Origin: Micropepsaceae bacterium
Lineage (GTDB): Bacteria > Pseudomonadota > Alphaproteobacteria > Micropepsales > Micropepsaceae
Reading direction: 5' to 3'
DNA length: 9,971 bases
Assembly (NCBI GenBank): GCA_025450355.1
Contig: JANWHR010000227.1
Span: 1-9,971 of the forward strand
Positions 1-5,811 of the stretch are shown here, piece by piece. Each line of letters starts with the position of its first letter. Positions within the stretch are counted from its first letter, which is position 1. The notes beneath the pieces were generated by a model. That model did no database searches. It was not told the DNA's origin and saw nothing but the letters and a program-made list of their open reading frames with translations. Made by a program: the position numbers and the translations under genes.

Positions 1-17
1 ATCCGGAGACGACAGCA

Positions 18-479
18 ATGCGACACGCTATCCTCAACGCGCTCGCTGCACTGACGGTCATGACATTGACCACGCCCGCTGCGGCGCAGGATGGCGGCCG
101 AAAGGTGATTGCGACCCCGGCGGCGCCGAACGCGATTGGCCCCTATTCGCAGGCTGTTCGCGTTGGGAACACGGTCTATGTCTCCGGCGAGATCGCGATC
201 GATCCGAAAACCAACCAGGTGATGGCGAATGCAACCATCGAAGAGCAGACTCGCCGCGCGCTGGAAAACATCGGGGCGATTCTTGCTGCGGCAGGACTGA
301 CAATGGAAGATGTCGTTTCGACCACCGTGTATCTGACGGACATCAATGAATTCGACCGCATGAACCAGGTGTATGCGTCCTTCTTCAAAGCCGCGGTGCC
401 CGCGCGGGCCACAGTGCAGGTTGCCCGCCTCGCGCGCGACGTGAAAATCGAAATCTCCGCTATAGCCGTGGGGCGATAG
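18..479 (+). CDS. Exported RidA/YjgF-family protein (putative periplasmic enamine/imine deaminase)
   Basis: This 153-residue protein has a cleavable signal peptide (basic start, hydrophobic residues 5-20, likely cut after AAA at 21-23) followed by one complete Rid domain. Cytosolic RidA hydrolyses reactive enamine/imine intermediates released by PLP enzymes. The residues that line the E. coli RidA active site have counterparts here: Tyr43 in the GPYSQ motif, Asn116, Arg130 in PARATVQVARL, and Glu145 in DVKIEI, 15 residues after the arginine as in RidA. Catalytic competence is therefore plausible, but in the periplasm. The start is the ATG at 18, preceded by GGAG at 5-8, and it places the signal peptide correctly. 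The stop is 31 bases before the next gene, which suggests co-transcription. Family assignment is firm; substrate and exported location are inferred. It should not be called ridA without that caveat. Confidence 0.93.
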   Translation: MRHAILNALAALTVMTLTTPAAAQDGGRKVIATPAAPNAIGPYSQAVRVGNTVYVSGEIAIDPKTNQVMANATIEEQTRRALENIGAILAAAGLTMEDVVSTTVYLTDINEFDRMNQVYASFFKAAVPARATVQVARLARDVKIEISAIAVGR

Positions 480-510
480 CGGTTCCGTTCAACCAGCCCA
501 GGAGGAAGTC

Positions 511-801
511 ATGCATGTGGTGACAAGGACCTACACGGGTAAAGGGGCGAGGGAACTGTTCGATGTGCTTGAGAAGCGCAAAGCCGACGTCGAGAAGCTG
601 ATCCGGTCGGTTGACGGGTTGGTCAGCTATTCGCTGGTACGCACCTCCGACGGCGGATTTTCGGTTTCGGTCTGTCAGCACAAAGCCGCCGCCGATGAAA
701 CCATCCGGGTGGCGAAGGACTGGATCAGCAAAAACGCCGGAAACACCGGCGCACCGCCGCCGGTCGTCCTGGAAGGCGAGACGATATTGCAGTTGAAATA
801 A
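511..801 (+). CDS. Small ABM-like dimeric alpha/beta-barrel protein, function unknown
   Basis: A 96-residue soluble protein without signal peptide or membrane segment. The order strand (MHVVTRTYTG), long charged helix (residues 11-33), two strands (VDGLVSYSLVRT, GGFSVSVCQ), then helix (60-75) matches the ferredoxin-like fold of antibiotic-biosynthesis-monooxygenase/dimeric-barrel proteins. Similar short proteins are, from memory, common in Bradyrhizobium-like alphaproteobacteria, where they are annotated as hypothetical. A strong ribosome site, AGGAGGA (about 500-506), lies just before the ATG. No cofactor or catalytic residue can be assigned: Cys55 is the only cysteine. It probably shares a transcript with the exported RidA-type gene 31 bases upstream. 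Its TAA stop lies inside the start of an inverted repeat that continues to the end of the convergent GST gene. The coding call is firm, the fold likely, the function unknown. Confidence 0.85.
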   Translation: MHVVTRTYTGKGARELFDVLEKRKADVEKLIRSVDGLVSYSLVRTSDGGFSVSVCQHKAAADETIRVAKDWISKNAGNTGAPPPVVLEGETILQLK

Positions 802-989
802 ATAAGGCTGCCGTTCTCCTCCCCCGTTTACGCAGGGCTATCGCATATTGGGCAGTTCGTTTCGGATCACATCCTGAATTGCCGCCAACCGACCTACGTC
901 CCCTGGTCGCCACAAGGGGGAGGCAAATTTTGGGGGCATGCGATAGCCCTCCCCCGCAAACGGGGGAGGAGAACAAAAGCCGTTATTTC
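795..989. repeat. Compound inverted repeat between convergent genes (possible MITE-like element or bidirectional terminator)
   Basis: The left arm (806-846) and right arm (938-981) are imperfect reverse complements. Shared blocks include TTCTCCTCCCCCGTTT and AGGGCTATCGCAT, with a gap of about 3 bases between them. The match continues outward as GAAATAA at 795-801 and its complement at 983-989, so both flanking stop codons lie in the arms. The right arm holds a perfect 9-bp hairpin at 948-969 (CCTCCCCCG, loop CAAA, CGGGGGAGG). The interior (about 847-937) is non-coding and contains a further CCCCT/AGGGG pairing. There is no U-tract after the hairpin on either strand, so it is not a classical intrinsic terminator. 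It may still end both transcripts, or it may be a dispersed non-autonomous element. The repeat structure is seen directly; its mobile origin is inference. Confidence 0.72.
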
Positions 990-1579
990 TTTGGAAACCA
1001 GGGGGAGAATTCGTAGCCGAGGGCGCGCTCGATCCCGATTGTCTTTTGCACGGCCGCGCGTGACATCATCCGCTCATAATGTGCGGTGAGATGCGGAAAG
1101 CGTTCGGGCGGAAATTCCAGCGCATGGCGGAAGCGCCAGTACAGCCGGAAGAGGTGCATGTCCGCAATGGAATATTGTCCGGCTGCCCACTCCGCACTGC
1201 CGAGGCGCTGGTCGGCAATTCCGTACACGGATAGTGTATACTGCTCACCACGCCGGCGCGCCGGATGCAGCGTCGCGGCAATGAACGACATCCAGGAAAT
1301 GACCTGCGCTTCGGCCTCCGGATCATTCGCAGGGATCAATTGCGCCACAGGCCAGGTGCGCGCCAGATACCAGAGGATTGCGGCCACTTCGGTCAGCGGC
1401 CTGCCATTGATGACCAGTGTTGGAACTTTTCCCTCGGGGTTCAGGTCCAGATAGGAACTCGCGCGCTGTTCCCGTTTGTCAAAAGACAATGAGTGGGATT
1501 CGAACGGGATTGCAATCTCGTGCAGCGCGATATGCGTTGCCATCGAGCTGGTGCCCGGAGCGAAGTAGAAAGTCAGCAC
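983..1579 (-). CDS. Glutathione S-transferase-like protein, Ser in place of the beta-class Cys
   Basis: A 198-residue protein with the two-part GST layout. The thioredoxin-like N-terminal domain (1-78) carries the cis-proline strand KVPTL (51-55) and the following acidic TE (63-64) that bind glutathione. The helical C-terminal domain includes the N-capping box SIAD (137-140). In beta-class enzymes the N-terminal motif reads PGACS with a catalytic Cys; here it is PGTSS, so Ser11 stands where the Cys would be. The chosen start is GTG at 1579, giving MLTFYFAPG as GST families begin, with GGCGGA just upstream. An in-frame GTG at 1603 that overlaps the upstream stop as GTGA is the alternative (8 residues longer). 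The open frame extends to 1828 only by running antiparallel to the fold logic and through the upstream gene. It probably shares an operon with the CMD-family gene. Substrate unknown. Confidence 0.88.
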   Translation of the reverse strand: MLTFYFAPGTSSMATHIALHEIAIPFESHSLSFDKREQRASSYLDLNPEGKVPTLVINGRPLTEVAAILWYLARTWPVAQLIPANDPEAEAQVISWMSFIAATLHPARRRGEQYTLSVYGIADQRLGSAEWAAGQYSIADMHLFRLYWRFRHALEFPPERFPHLTAHYERMMSRAAVQKTIGIERALGYEFSPWFPKK

Positions 1580-1596
1580 CGGTCCGCCCGCGCTGT

Positions 1597-1917
1597 TCAC
1601 GGGTGCTTCGCGAATTCTTCGCGGGCGATGCGCACAGCAGACATCGAATTCGGCCAACCGCAATAGAACGCCAGATGCGTGATCGTTTCGATCAGTTCGT
1701 CTCTGCTCAATCCGTTGTCCAGTGCGCGGCGGAGATGAAACGGCAGTTGTTCCATCCGGTTGAGCGCGATCAGCGCCGAAACCGTCGCCAGGCTGCGATC
1801 CCGCGGCGACAGGTCCGGCCGCTGCCAAACATCGCCGAACAACACGTCATCGGTAATCTCCGCCAGTTTTGGCGCGATGTCGCCAATCATTGCGGTTACG
1901 CGCTTTTGCGGCGCCAT
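1597..1917 (-). CDS. Carboxymuconolactone decarboxylase (CMD)-family protein
   Basis: A 106-residue all-helical cytosolic protein. The central segment RDRSLATVSALIAL (39-52), then EQLPFHLRRALDNGLSRDELIE (56-77) and THLAFYCGWPNSM (80-92), is the typical CMD core, where His61 and the GWPN turn are conserved features. The CxxC pair of the AhpD peroxidase branch is absent, so this is more like the short 4-carboxymuconolactone-decarboxylase-like proteins, often of unknown substrate. No protocatechuate-pathway genes are nearby, so an aromatic catabolic role is not supported. The start is the ATG at 1917: GGGAG lies 6 bases upstream, whereas the alternative ATG at 1923 overlaps that site and the longer reading to 1944 leaves no spacing for it. 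Its TGA is about 17 bases before the GST start, so the two are probably one transcriptional unit that may handle reactive compounds. Confidence 0.88.
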   Translation of the reverse strand: MAPQKRVTAMIGDIAPKLAEITDDVLFGDVWQRPDLSPRDRSLATVSALIALNRMEQLPFHLRRALDNGLSRDELIETITHLAFYCGWPNSMSAVRIAREEFAKHP

Positions 1918-1977
1918 GCACATCTCCCTTTTTGCGGCACCCACAGCAAAAGCGGATGCCCCGTGTGAGGCAAGAAC

Positions 1978-2006
1978 AAAAAAGGCCGGGTGTTGCCACC
2001 CGGCCT
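1978..2006 (-). terminator. Intrinsic terminator of the S41 protease gene
   Basis: Read on the minus strand, a perfect 10-bp GC-rich stem (AGGCCGGGTG pairing with CACCCGGCCT, positions 2006-1997 and 1992-1983, loop of 4 bases) is followed at once by six T residues (1983-1978) and then GTTCTT. It lies 38 bases after the protease stop codon. This is the canonical Rho-independent layout and it separates the protease transcript from the CMD-GST pair downstream, whose own promoter should lie between 1918 and about 1980. Confidence 0.9.
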
Positions 2007-2043
2007 GCTTTACCTGGTACCCGCCGTAAACGCGGGGAGAGAA

Positions 2044-3366
2044 TTAGTGGGTCTCGGCGGAGGCAGTCTGCTGGTGCGGCAGTCCGGCCGCGGTCAATTT
2101 GCCGTCGAGGCGATCGACCGCATAGGCAAGCTGGAAGTCGTCATATTTCTTGCCTTCGTCCGGCCGCACAGGCGTTGAATCAAGCCGCTTTTGTCCATTT
2201 TCCGGTTCCAGATGCCCGGGCAGGCTGGCCTCGCTTCGCATCTCGGCCTTGTGCTCCGTCCATTCCTTGCCGGTCAGGTTGGAAATCGCGACATCCGGCG
2301 TGATTCCCACCGCCTGAATCGAGCGGCCCGAGGGCGTGTAGTAGCGCGCCGTGGTCAGGCGCAGCGCGCCGCCCTCCCTGCCACCAAGGGGGATGATGGT
2401 CTGGACCGATCCCTTGCCGAAGGAAGTTTCGCCGATGATGGCCGCGCGGTGATGGTCCTGCTGCGCGCCGGCGAGAATTTCGGCGGCCGATGCCGTGCCG
2501 CCATTGACCAGCACCTCCATGGGCTTGCCGCCGGTCAGATCGCCACTGCCGTGCACGTCAAAGCGTTCGGTGTCTTGCGGATTGCGCCCGCGCGTGGACA
2601 CCACGACGCCATTGTTCAGGAAATCGCTGGAGACGCGAATCGCCTGATCCAGCAACCCACCGGGATTGTTGCGCAGGTCGATGACGTAACCGCGCAGATT
2701 TGGGCCAAGCTTCGCGTTGAAATCGGCGATCGCCTTTCTCACGCCGGCATCGGCGTTCTCGCTGAAGGATATGATGTGAATATAGCCGACGTCGCCCCTG
2801 ATCTCCGCCTTTACGCTCTGCACCGGAATGACGGCGCGCGTCATCGTGACCTGGAACGGCTGTTTCTCACCGCTGCGCAGAATGCTCAGCGTCACCTGCG
2901 ACCGCTCCGGACCGCGCATCTTTTCGACCGCGTCGTTCAGGGCAACGCCCTGCATGCTCACGCCGTCGATCGCGGCAATGAAGTCGCCGCTTTTGATTCC
3001 GGCATGAGATGCCGGCGTGTCGTCCATCGCACTGACCACTTTCATCAGCCCGTTTTCCTGCGTGACCTCAAGGCCGACACCACCAAAACGGCCGCTGGTC
3101 TGGATCTGCATGTCCTCCGCTTCTTTCGGGTCCATGTAGCTGGAATGCGGGTCGAGCGAGCTCACCATGCCCTGGATCGCGGCCGAGATCAGTTCGGGGT
3201 CGTTGACCGGCCGCACGTAGTCCGTTCGCACGCGCTGCAAGGCTTCGCGGAAAAGGTCGAGCCCGCGGTAACCGGTATAATCGGCCGCCTGCGCGGCGGG
3301 AAACAGCGCCAGTGCGCTGGCGAATCCGGCGGTTATGCCCAGTCCGGCGGAAATAAAGTGCTTCAT
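2044..3366 (-). CDS. S41-family C-terminal processing peptidase (CtpA type), periplasmic
   Basis: A 440-residue exported serine protease. The signal peptide spans residues 1-27 (MKHF start, hydrophobic core, AQA before the cut). A PDZ domain follows at about 92-180 (FGGVGLEV, AGIKSGDFIAAIDG), then the S41 core with YVIDLRNNPGG (about 227-237). The catalytic dyad is visible: Ser293 in NGGTASAAEI and Lys318 in TSFGKGSV, spaced 25 residues as in CtpA/D1-type proteases. These enzymes clip C-termini of envelope substrates, often cell-wall hydrolases. The start is ATG 3366 with AAGGTGAG upstream; the open frame extends 26 residues further but that would bury the signal peptide. The tail (about 370-440) is charged and low in complexity, as in many alphaproteobacterial members. 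Unlike many relatives, it has no murein-hydrolase activator gene directly upstream. The gene appears monocistronic and ends in the intrinsic terminator at 1978-2006. Confidence 0.94.
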   Translation of the reverse strand: MKHFISAGLGITAGFASALALFPAAQAADYTGYRGLDLFREALQRVRTDYVRPVNDPELISAAIQGMVSSLDPHSSYMDPKEAEDMQIQTSGRFGGVGLEVTQENGLMKVVSAMDDTPASHAGIKSGDFIAAIDGVSMQGVALNDAVEKMRGPERSQVTLSILRSGEKQPFQVTMTRAVIPVQSVKAEIRGDVGYIHIISFSENADAGVRKAIADFNAKLGPNLRGYVIDLRNNPGGLLDQAIRVSSDFLNNGVVVSTRGRNPQDTERFDVHGSGDLTGGKPMEVLVNGGTASAAEILAGAQQDHHRAAIIGETSFGKGSVQTIIPLGGREGGALRLTTARYYTPSGRSIQAVGITPDVAISNLTGKEWTEHKAEMRSEASLPGHLEPENGQKRLDSTPVRPDEGKKYDDFQLAYAVDRLDGKLTAAGLPHQQTASAETH

Positions 3367-3392
3367 GCTCACCTTGGCCTCTTGTTTGTGAA

Positions 3393-3428
3393 GCTGACGT
3401 TCAGCGCCCGAACCGTCCTGTTTCGGGC
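3393..3428 (-). promoter_or_regulatory. Two adjacent hairpins in the probable 5' leader of the S41 protease gene
   Basis: Read on the minus strand, GCCCGAA pairs with TTCGGGC across a 9-base loop (3428-3406), directly followed by GCTGA/TCAGC with a 3-base loop (3405-3393). The second hairpin ends 26 bases before the ATG, upstream of the AAGGTGAG ribosome site. The pairing is perfect. Whether it is transcribed or regulates anything is not known; no known riboswitch class is recognised. Confidence 0.35.
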
Positions 3429-3639
3429 ACAAATCTGGCTGCAATGGGAAAGCCGGTAAATCTGCGCTCTCCGGCGCAAAGAATCGTCACCCCGCGGGGA
3501 GACCGATGCGCTTTTCAGTCGCGCCAATGATACGTGGAAGCCTTTGAAGATCAACGCAAAACGCAAGTTTCTGCGGCACGATCCCAACACAAGTGCGCTA
3601 TCGGTTCACGCAATCGGGCACAGACTTTCCGAAAATTTC

Positions 3640-3669
3640 AAAGAAGAAAGATGCGGGCTGGAAGCCCGC
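3640..3669 (-). terminator. Probable intrinsic terminator after the OYE gene, within a repeat-like hairpin
   Basis: On the minus strand a perfect 7-bp stem, GCGGGCT/AGCCCGC with a 3-base loop (3669-3653), is followed by AT and the T-rich run CTTTCTTCTTTG. It lies about 70 bases past the OYE stop. The U-tract is interrupted, so efficiency is uncertain. From memory, GCGGGCTTCCAGCCCGC is also a recurring intergenic hairpin in bacterial genomes, so it may be a dispersed repeat acting as a terminator. Confidence 0.55.
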
Positions 3670-3737
3670 GGTCCAAACAAGGTTGCAGGAGTTTTCGTGT
3701 TCTCTCGCTCCTCGTTTCTCTTCACTCGCTTCTCAGG

Positions 3738-4817
3738 TTACGTGGCGCGGTGATACTGCGGCGGAAGCACACTGCGGTAATCAGGGCGGCCGAGCACTTT
3801 GGCGGCGTGAAATGACCAGTGCGGATCGCTCAGCATGGCGCGTGCCAGCAACAGGATGTCGGCCTGCCCGTCCCGGATGATGCTGTCTGCCTGCTGTGGT
3901 TCGGTGATTTGCCAACTGACGGCGGCAGCGATTTGCACCTCGCGCTTCACGCGTTCGGCAATGGGCGCCATGAACCCTGGACCATAGGGCACACCGGATA
4001 CATCGGGCGTATTTCCGCCCAGACTGGGATCAATTACGTCGAGACCAAGCGTCTTCAGCCGGCGCACCAATTCGATGGACTCCTCAATCGGTTGACCGGC
4101 AGGAAGAAAGTCAGTCATGCCGAGGCGGACCGAAAGGACGAGGCGACCCGGCCAAATCTCGCGGACAGCGGCAAATGTTTCGAGCACGAAGCGGGCGCGG
4201 CCCTCAAACCCACCACCATATTCGTCGGCGCGGCGGTTCGCGATCGGCGAAAAGAAGCTCTGCCCGAGATAGCCATGTGCAAAATGCAGTTCGAGCCACT
4301 CGAAGCCGGCATGCCGCGCCCTGCGTGCCGCGGCGACAAAATCGGACTGAACCCGCGCGATGTCTGTCCTGGTCATTTCGCGCGGGCATCGCGTCAAAGG
4401 GCCGCCAAACGGAATGGGTGATGGCCCGATCGGCTGCCAGGCCTGCGCATCGGTTTCGGCGAGATTCCCCACGCCCATCCATGGCGCGTAAGCCGATGCC
4501 TTGCGGCCCGCATGGGCGAGCTGGATTCCGGGGACCGACCCCGTCGATTTGATGAAATGCGCGATACGGGCGAATTTTTCCCCCTGCGCATCCGACCACA
4601 GCCCAGTGCATCCGGGCGTGATCCGGCCCTCCGGGGAAACTGCGGTCGCCTCGGCGATGACCAGTGCAGCGCCCCCAATGGCGCGGGCGCCGAGATGCAC
4701 AAAATGCCAATCGCCGGGCATGCCGTCCGTTGCGGAATACTGGCACATGGGCGACACGCCGATTCGGTTCTTCAGCGTGACATCGTTGATGCTCAGTGGT
4801 GAAAATAAAGACGGCAT
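3738..4817 (-). CDS. Old Yellow Enzyme family NADH:flavin oxidoreductase (YqjM type)
   Basis: A 359-residue cytosolic TIM-barrel flavoprotein. OYEs use FMN and NAD(P)H to reduce activated C=C bonds in enones, maleimides and nitro compounds. The YqjM-class signature is clear: Cys25 and Tyr27 in SPMCQYSA, which tune the flavin; Gln99 in the IQLAHAGRK strand; the substrate-binding pair His178/His181 with Tyr183 in HFAHGYL; the SPIANRRADEYGG loop (190-202); Arg231 in SVRLG; and Arg326 in the phosphate-binding LLLARAML segment. The length is typical for the class. The start ATG at 4817 has only a weak GGGAC upstream but gives the standard MPSLFSPL N-terminus. The strand after the barrel's phosphate site reads AAAVSWQITEP rather than the usual GAVGLIT-like text, a modest deviation. 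It is divergent from the small lipoprotein gene, with about 16 bases between starts, so the two probably share promoter space. Physiological substrate unknown. Confidence 0.95.
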   Translation of the reverse strand: MPSLFSPLSINDVTLKNRIGVSPMCQYSATDGMPGDWHFVHLGARAIGGAALVIAEATAVSPEGRITPGCTGLWSDAQGEKFARIAHFIKSTGSVPGIQLAHAGRKASAYAPWMGVGNLAETDAQAWQPIGPSPIPFGGPLTRCPREMTRTDIARVQSDFVAAARRARHAGFEWLELHFAHGYLGQSFFSPIANRRADEYGGGFEGRARFVLETFAAVREIWPGRLVLSVRLGMTDFLPAGQPIEESIELVRRLKTLGLDVIDPSLGGNTPDVSGVPYGPGFMAPIAERVKREVQIAAAVSWQITEPQQADSIIRDGQADILLLARAMLSDPHWSFHAAKVLGRPDYRSVLPPQYHRAT

Positions 4818-4833
4818 TCGGAGTCCCGTTCGC

Positions 4834-5136
4834 TTGCGCGCCCTTATCGGAATTGCCCGGCGTGATTACAAGGCGGGTTTTCTCGCCGGGGTGCTGCCGC
4901 TGTTTTGCGCTCTCCAGGCCTGTGTAAGCATCGATGAAACCCGGCTGACGCCCGGTGTCTTCGATCTTGCCACGCCGGCGAACCGTTTCATCAACAGCGA
5001 GAATCGCGCCAGAGTGATCCTTGCTCTGCGGGCACGGGAGTTGTGCCCAAACGGCTACAGCCGGTCCAGTGAAAGCCGAATCGTCGATGCGAAGGGCATC
5101 GAGACCATGATCTGGCGTATCCGCTGCAACGATTGA
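4834..5136 (+). CDS. Small predicted lipoprotein with CPNGY and WRIRC motifs, function unknown
   Basis: From TTG 4834 the product is 100 residues. A basic N-region (R2, R9, R10, K13) leads into a hydrophobic stretch (14-29) ending in the lipobox LQAC, with Cys30 as the likely lipidated residue. The mature part ends in a pattern I recall from short alphaproteobacterial envelope proteins: helix rich in Arg/Ala (55-70), CPNGY (71-75), then WRIRC (94-98). Cys71 and Cys98 could form a disulfide. The start is uncertain: TTG 4834 has GGAG at 4820-4823, and ATG 4789 in the same frame would overlap the divergent OYE gene and lengthen the N-terminus by 15 residues. The open frame reaching further back is antisense to the OYE. 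I cannot name a family or role; the coding call rests on the lipoprotein signal and the patterned C-terminus. Confidence 0.7.
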   Translation: MRALIGIARRDYKAGFLAGVLPLFCALQACVSIDETRLTPGVFDLATPANRFINSENRARVILALRARELCPNGYSRSSESRIVDAKGIETMIWRIRCND

Positions 5137-5220
5137 CCGCCTGTGAACAAGAGCAGGCAATCCGGGCATGGCCCAGGCAAATCGTATATGCCGGTTTCAG
5201 ACCACCGCGTGAGGGATACA

Positions 5221-5790
5221 ATGCAAAAAGCCAGCGCCACAAAACCAAAAACCAAAAGCGAGGAGCGGCTGCTCGAAATCATCCGGCAGAAGTCATTCCT
5301 GCGCGGGACCTTCAAACTCGCCTCGGGCGCGACCAGCGATTACTACCTCGACATGAAGCCCACAAGCTTCGACCCCGAAGGCGCAGCCCTGATCGCGGAG
5401 ATCATCTGTGACATGCTGGCGCAGGATCGCGATGCAGAGGCGATCGGCGGGCTTGAACTCGGCGCCGTTCCGATTGTCGCCGCAGTCTGCGCGCGAAGCT
5501 GGCCCGATCACCCGGTCAGGGGCTTTGTCGTGCGGAAGGAAAAGAAGGGGCACGGCACCGATCAGAAGATCGACGGCAACTTTGCTCCCGGATCGACCGT
5601 GGTGCTGATCGAGGACGTCACCACGAAAGGCGGCTCGGTCATGCAGGCCGTCCGCGCGGTGCGCGCGCAGGGGGGCACGATCAAACGTATCATCACCATT
5701 GTGGACCGTCTCGAAGGGGCGACGGAGAACCTGGGCAAGGAGGGGTTGGCCCTGTCGGCGATTTTCACCACCGCCGATTTGATGGGGTAG
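5221..5790 (+). CDS. pyrE: Orotate phosphoribosyltransferase
   Basis: A 189-residue cytosolic enzyme that joins orotate and PRPP to give OMP in pyrimidine synthesis. Key motifs: LRGTFKLASGATSDYYLD (27-44) at the orotate side, the mobile catalytic loop RKEKKGHG (105-112), and the PRPP-binding motif VVLIEDVTTKGGS (127-139), with the two acidic residues Glu131/Asp132. The length is normal for the non-fused bacterial form. The N-terminal 13 residues are basic and probably disordered. The start is ATG 5221 with GAGGG about 5 bases upstream; the frame is open back to a GTG at 5143 but that extension has no ribosome site and no family match. It follows the small lipoprotein gene by 84 bases and may have its own promoter there. 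No other pyr gene is present, which is common. Its stop is 21 bases from that of the convergent RND gene. Confidence 0.95.
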   Translation: MQKASATKPKTKSEERLLEIIRQKSFLRGTFKLASGATSDYYLDMKPTSFDPEGAALIAEIICDMLAQDRDAEAIGGLELGAVPIVAAVCARSWPDHPVRGFVVRKEKKGHGTDQKIDGNFAPGSTVVLIEDVTTKGGSVMQAVRAVRAQGGTIKRIITIVDRLEGATENLGKEGLALSAIFTTADLMG

Positions 5791-5811
5791 TGCGGAAAAC
5801 AATATGCGGCG

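Larger units (their letters stand above)
3367..3737. other. 371-base non-coding gap between the OYE and S41 protease genes
   Basis: No convincing gene lies here; the short open frames have no ribosome site and weak coding character. The part near the protease start should hold its promoter and 5' leader, including two small hairpins. A self-complementary CCCCGCGGGG is at 3490-3499. The middle (about 3500-3640) is more A-rich, with no structure I can name. The part next to the OYE stop contains a terminator-like hairpin (3653-3669) and a purine-rich tract on the minus strand (about 3692-3733). Confidence 0.7.

Noticed and set aside
1253..1264. 12-base palindrome CCGGCGCGCCGG inside the GST gene
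   Set aside because: It encodes conserved-looking PARRR residues and is expected in GC-rich coding DNA; no sign of insertion or frameshift.
1580..1828. N-terminal extension of the GST frame
   Set aside because: It overlaps the CMD-family gene in another frame, lacks GST sequence, and a ribosome site fits GTG 1579 better.
2191..3459. 422-codon plus-strand open frame
   Set aside because: Antisense to the S41 protease, whose domains and catalytic dyad are complete; no family pattern in the antisense product.
3544..3753. Possible small plus-strand gene in the OYE-protease gap
   Set aside because: No ribosome site, it translates through the hairpin and low-complexity tract, and it overlaps the OYE 3' end.
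5133..5161. Candidate pyrE promoter (TTGACC, 17 bases, GGCAAT)
   Set aside because: The -35 match is good but the -10 match is only 3 of 6, and such chance matches are frequent.
4204..5169. 321-codon minus-strand open frame over the OYE and lipoprotein genes
   Set aside because: Composition is typical of a shadow frame; OYE motifs lie in a different frame of the same strand and are intact.
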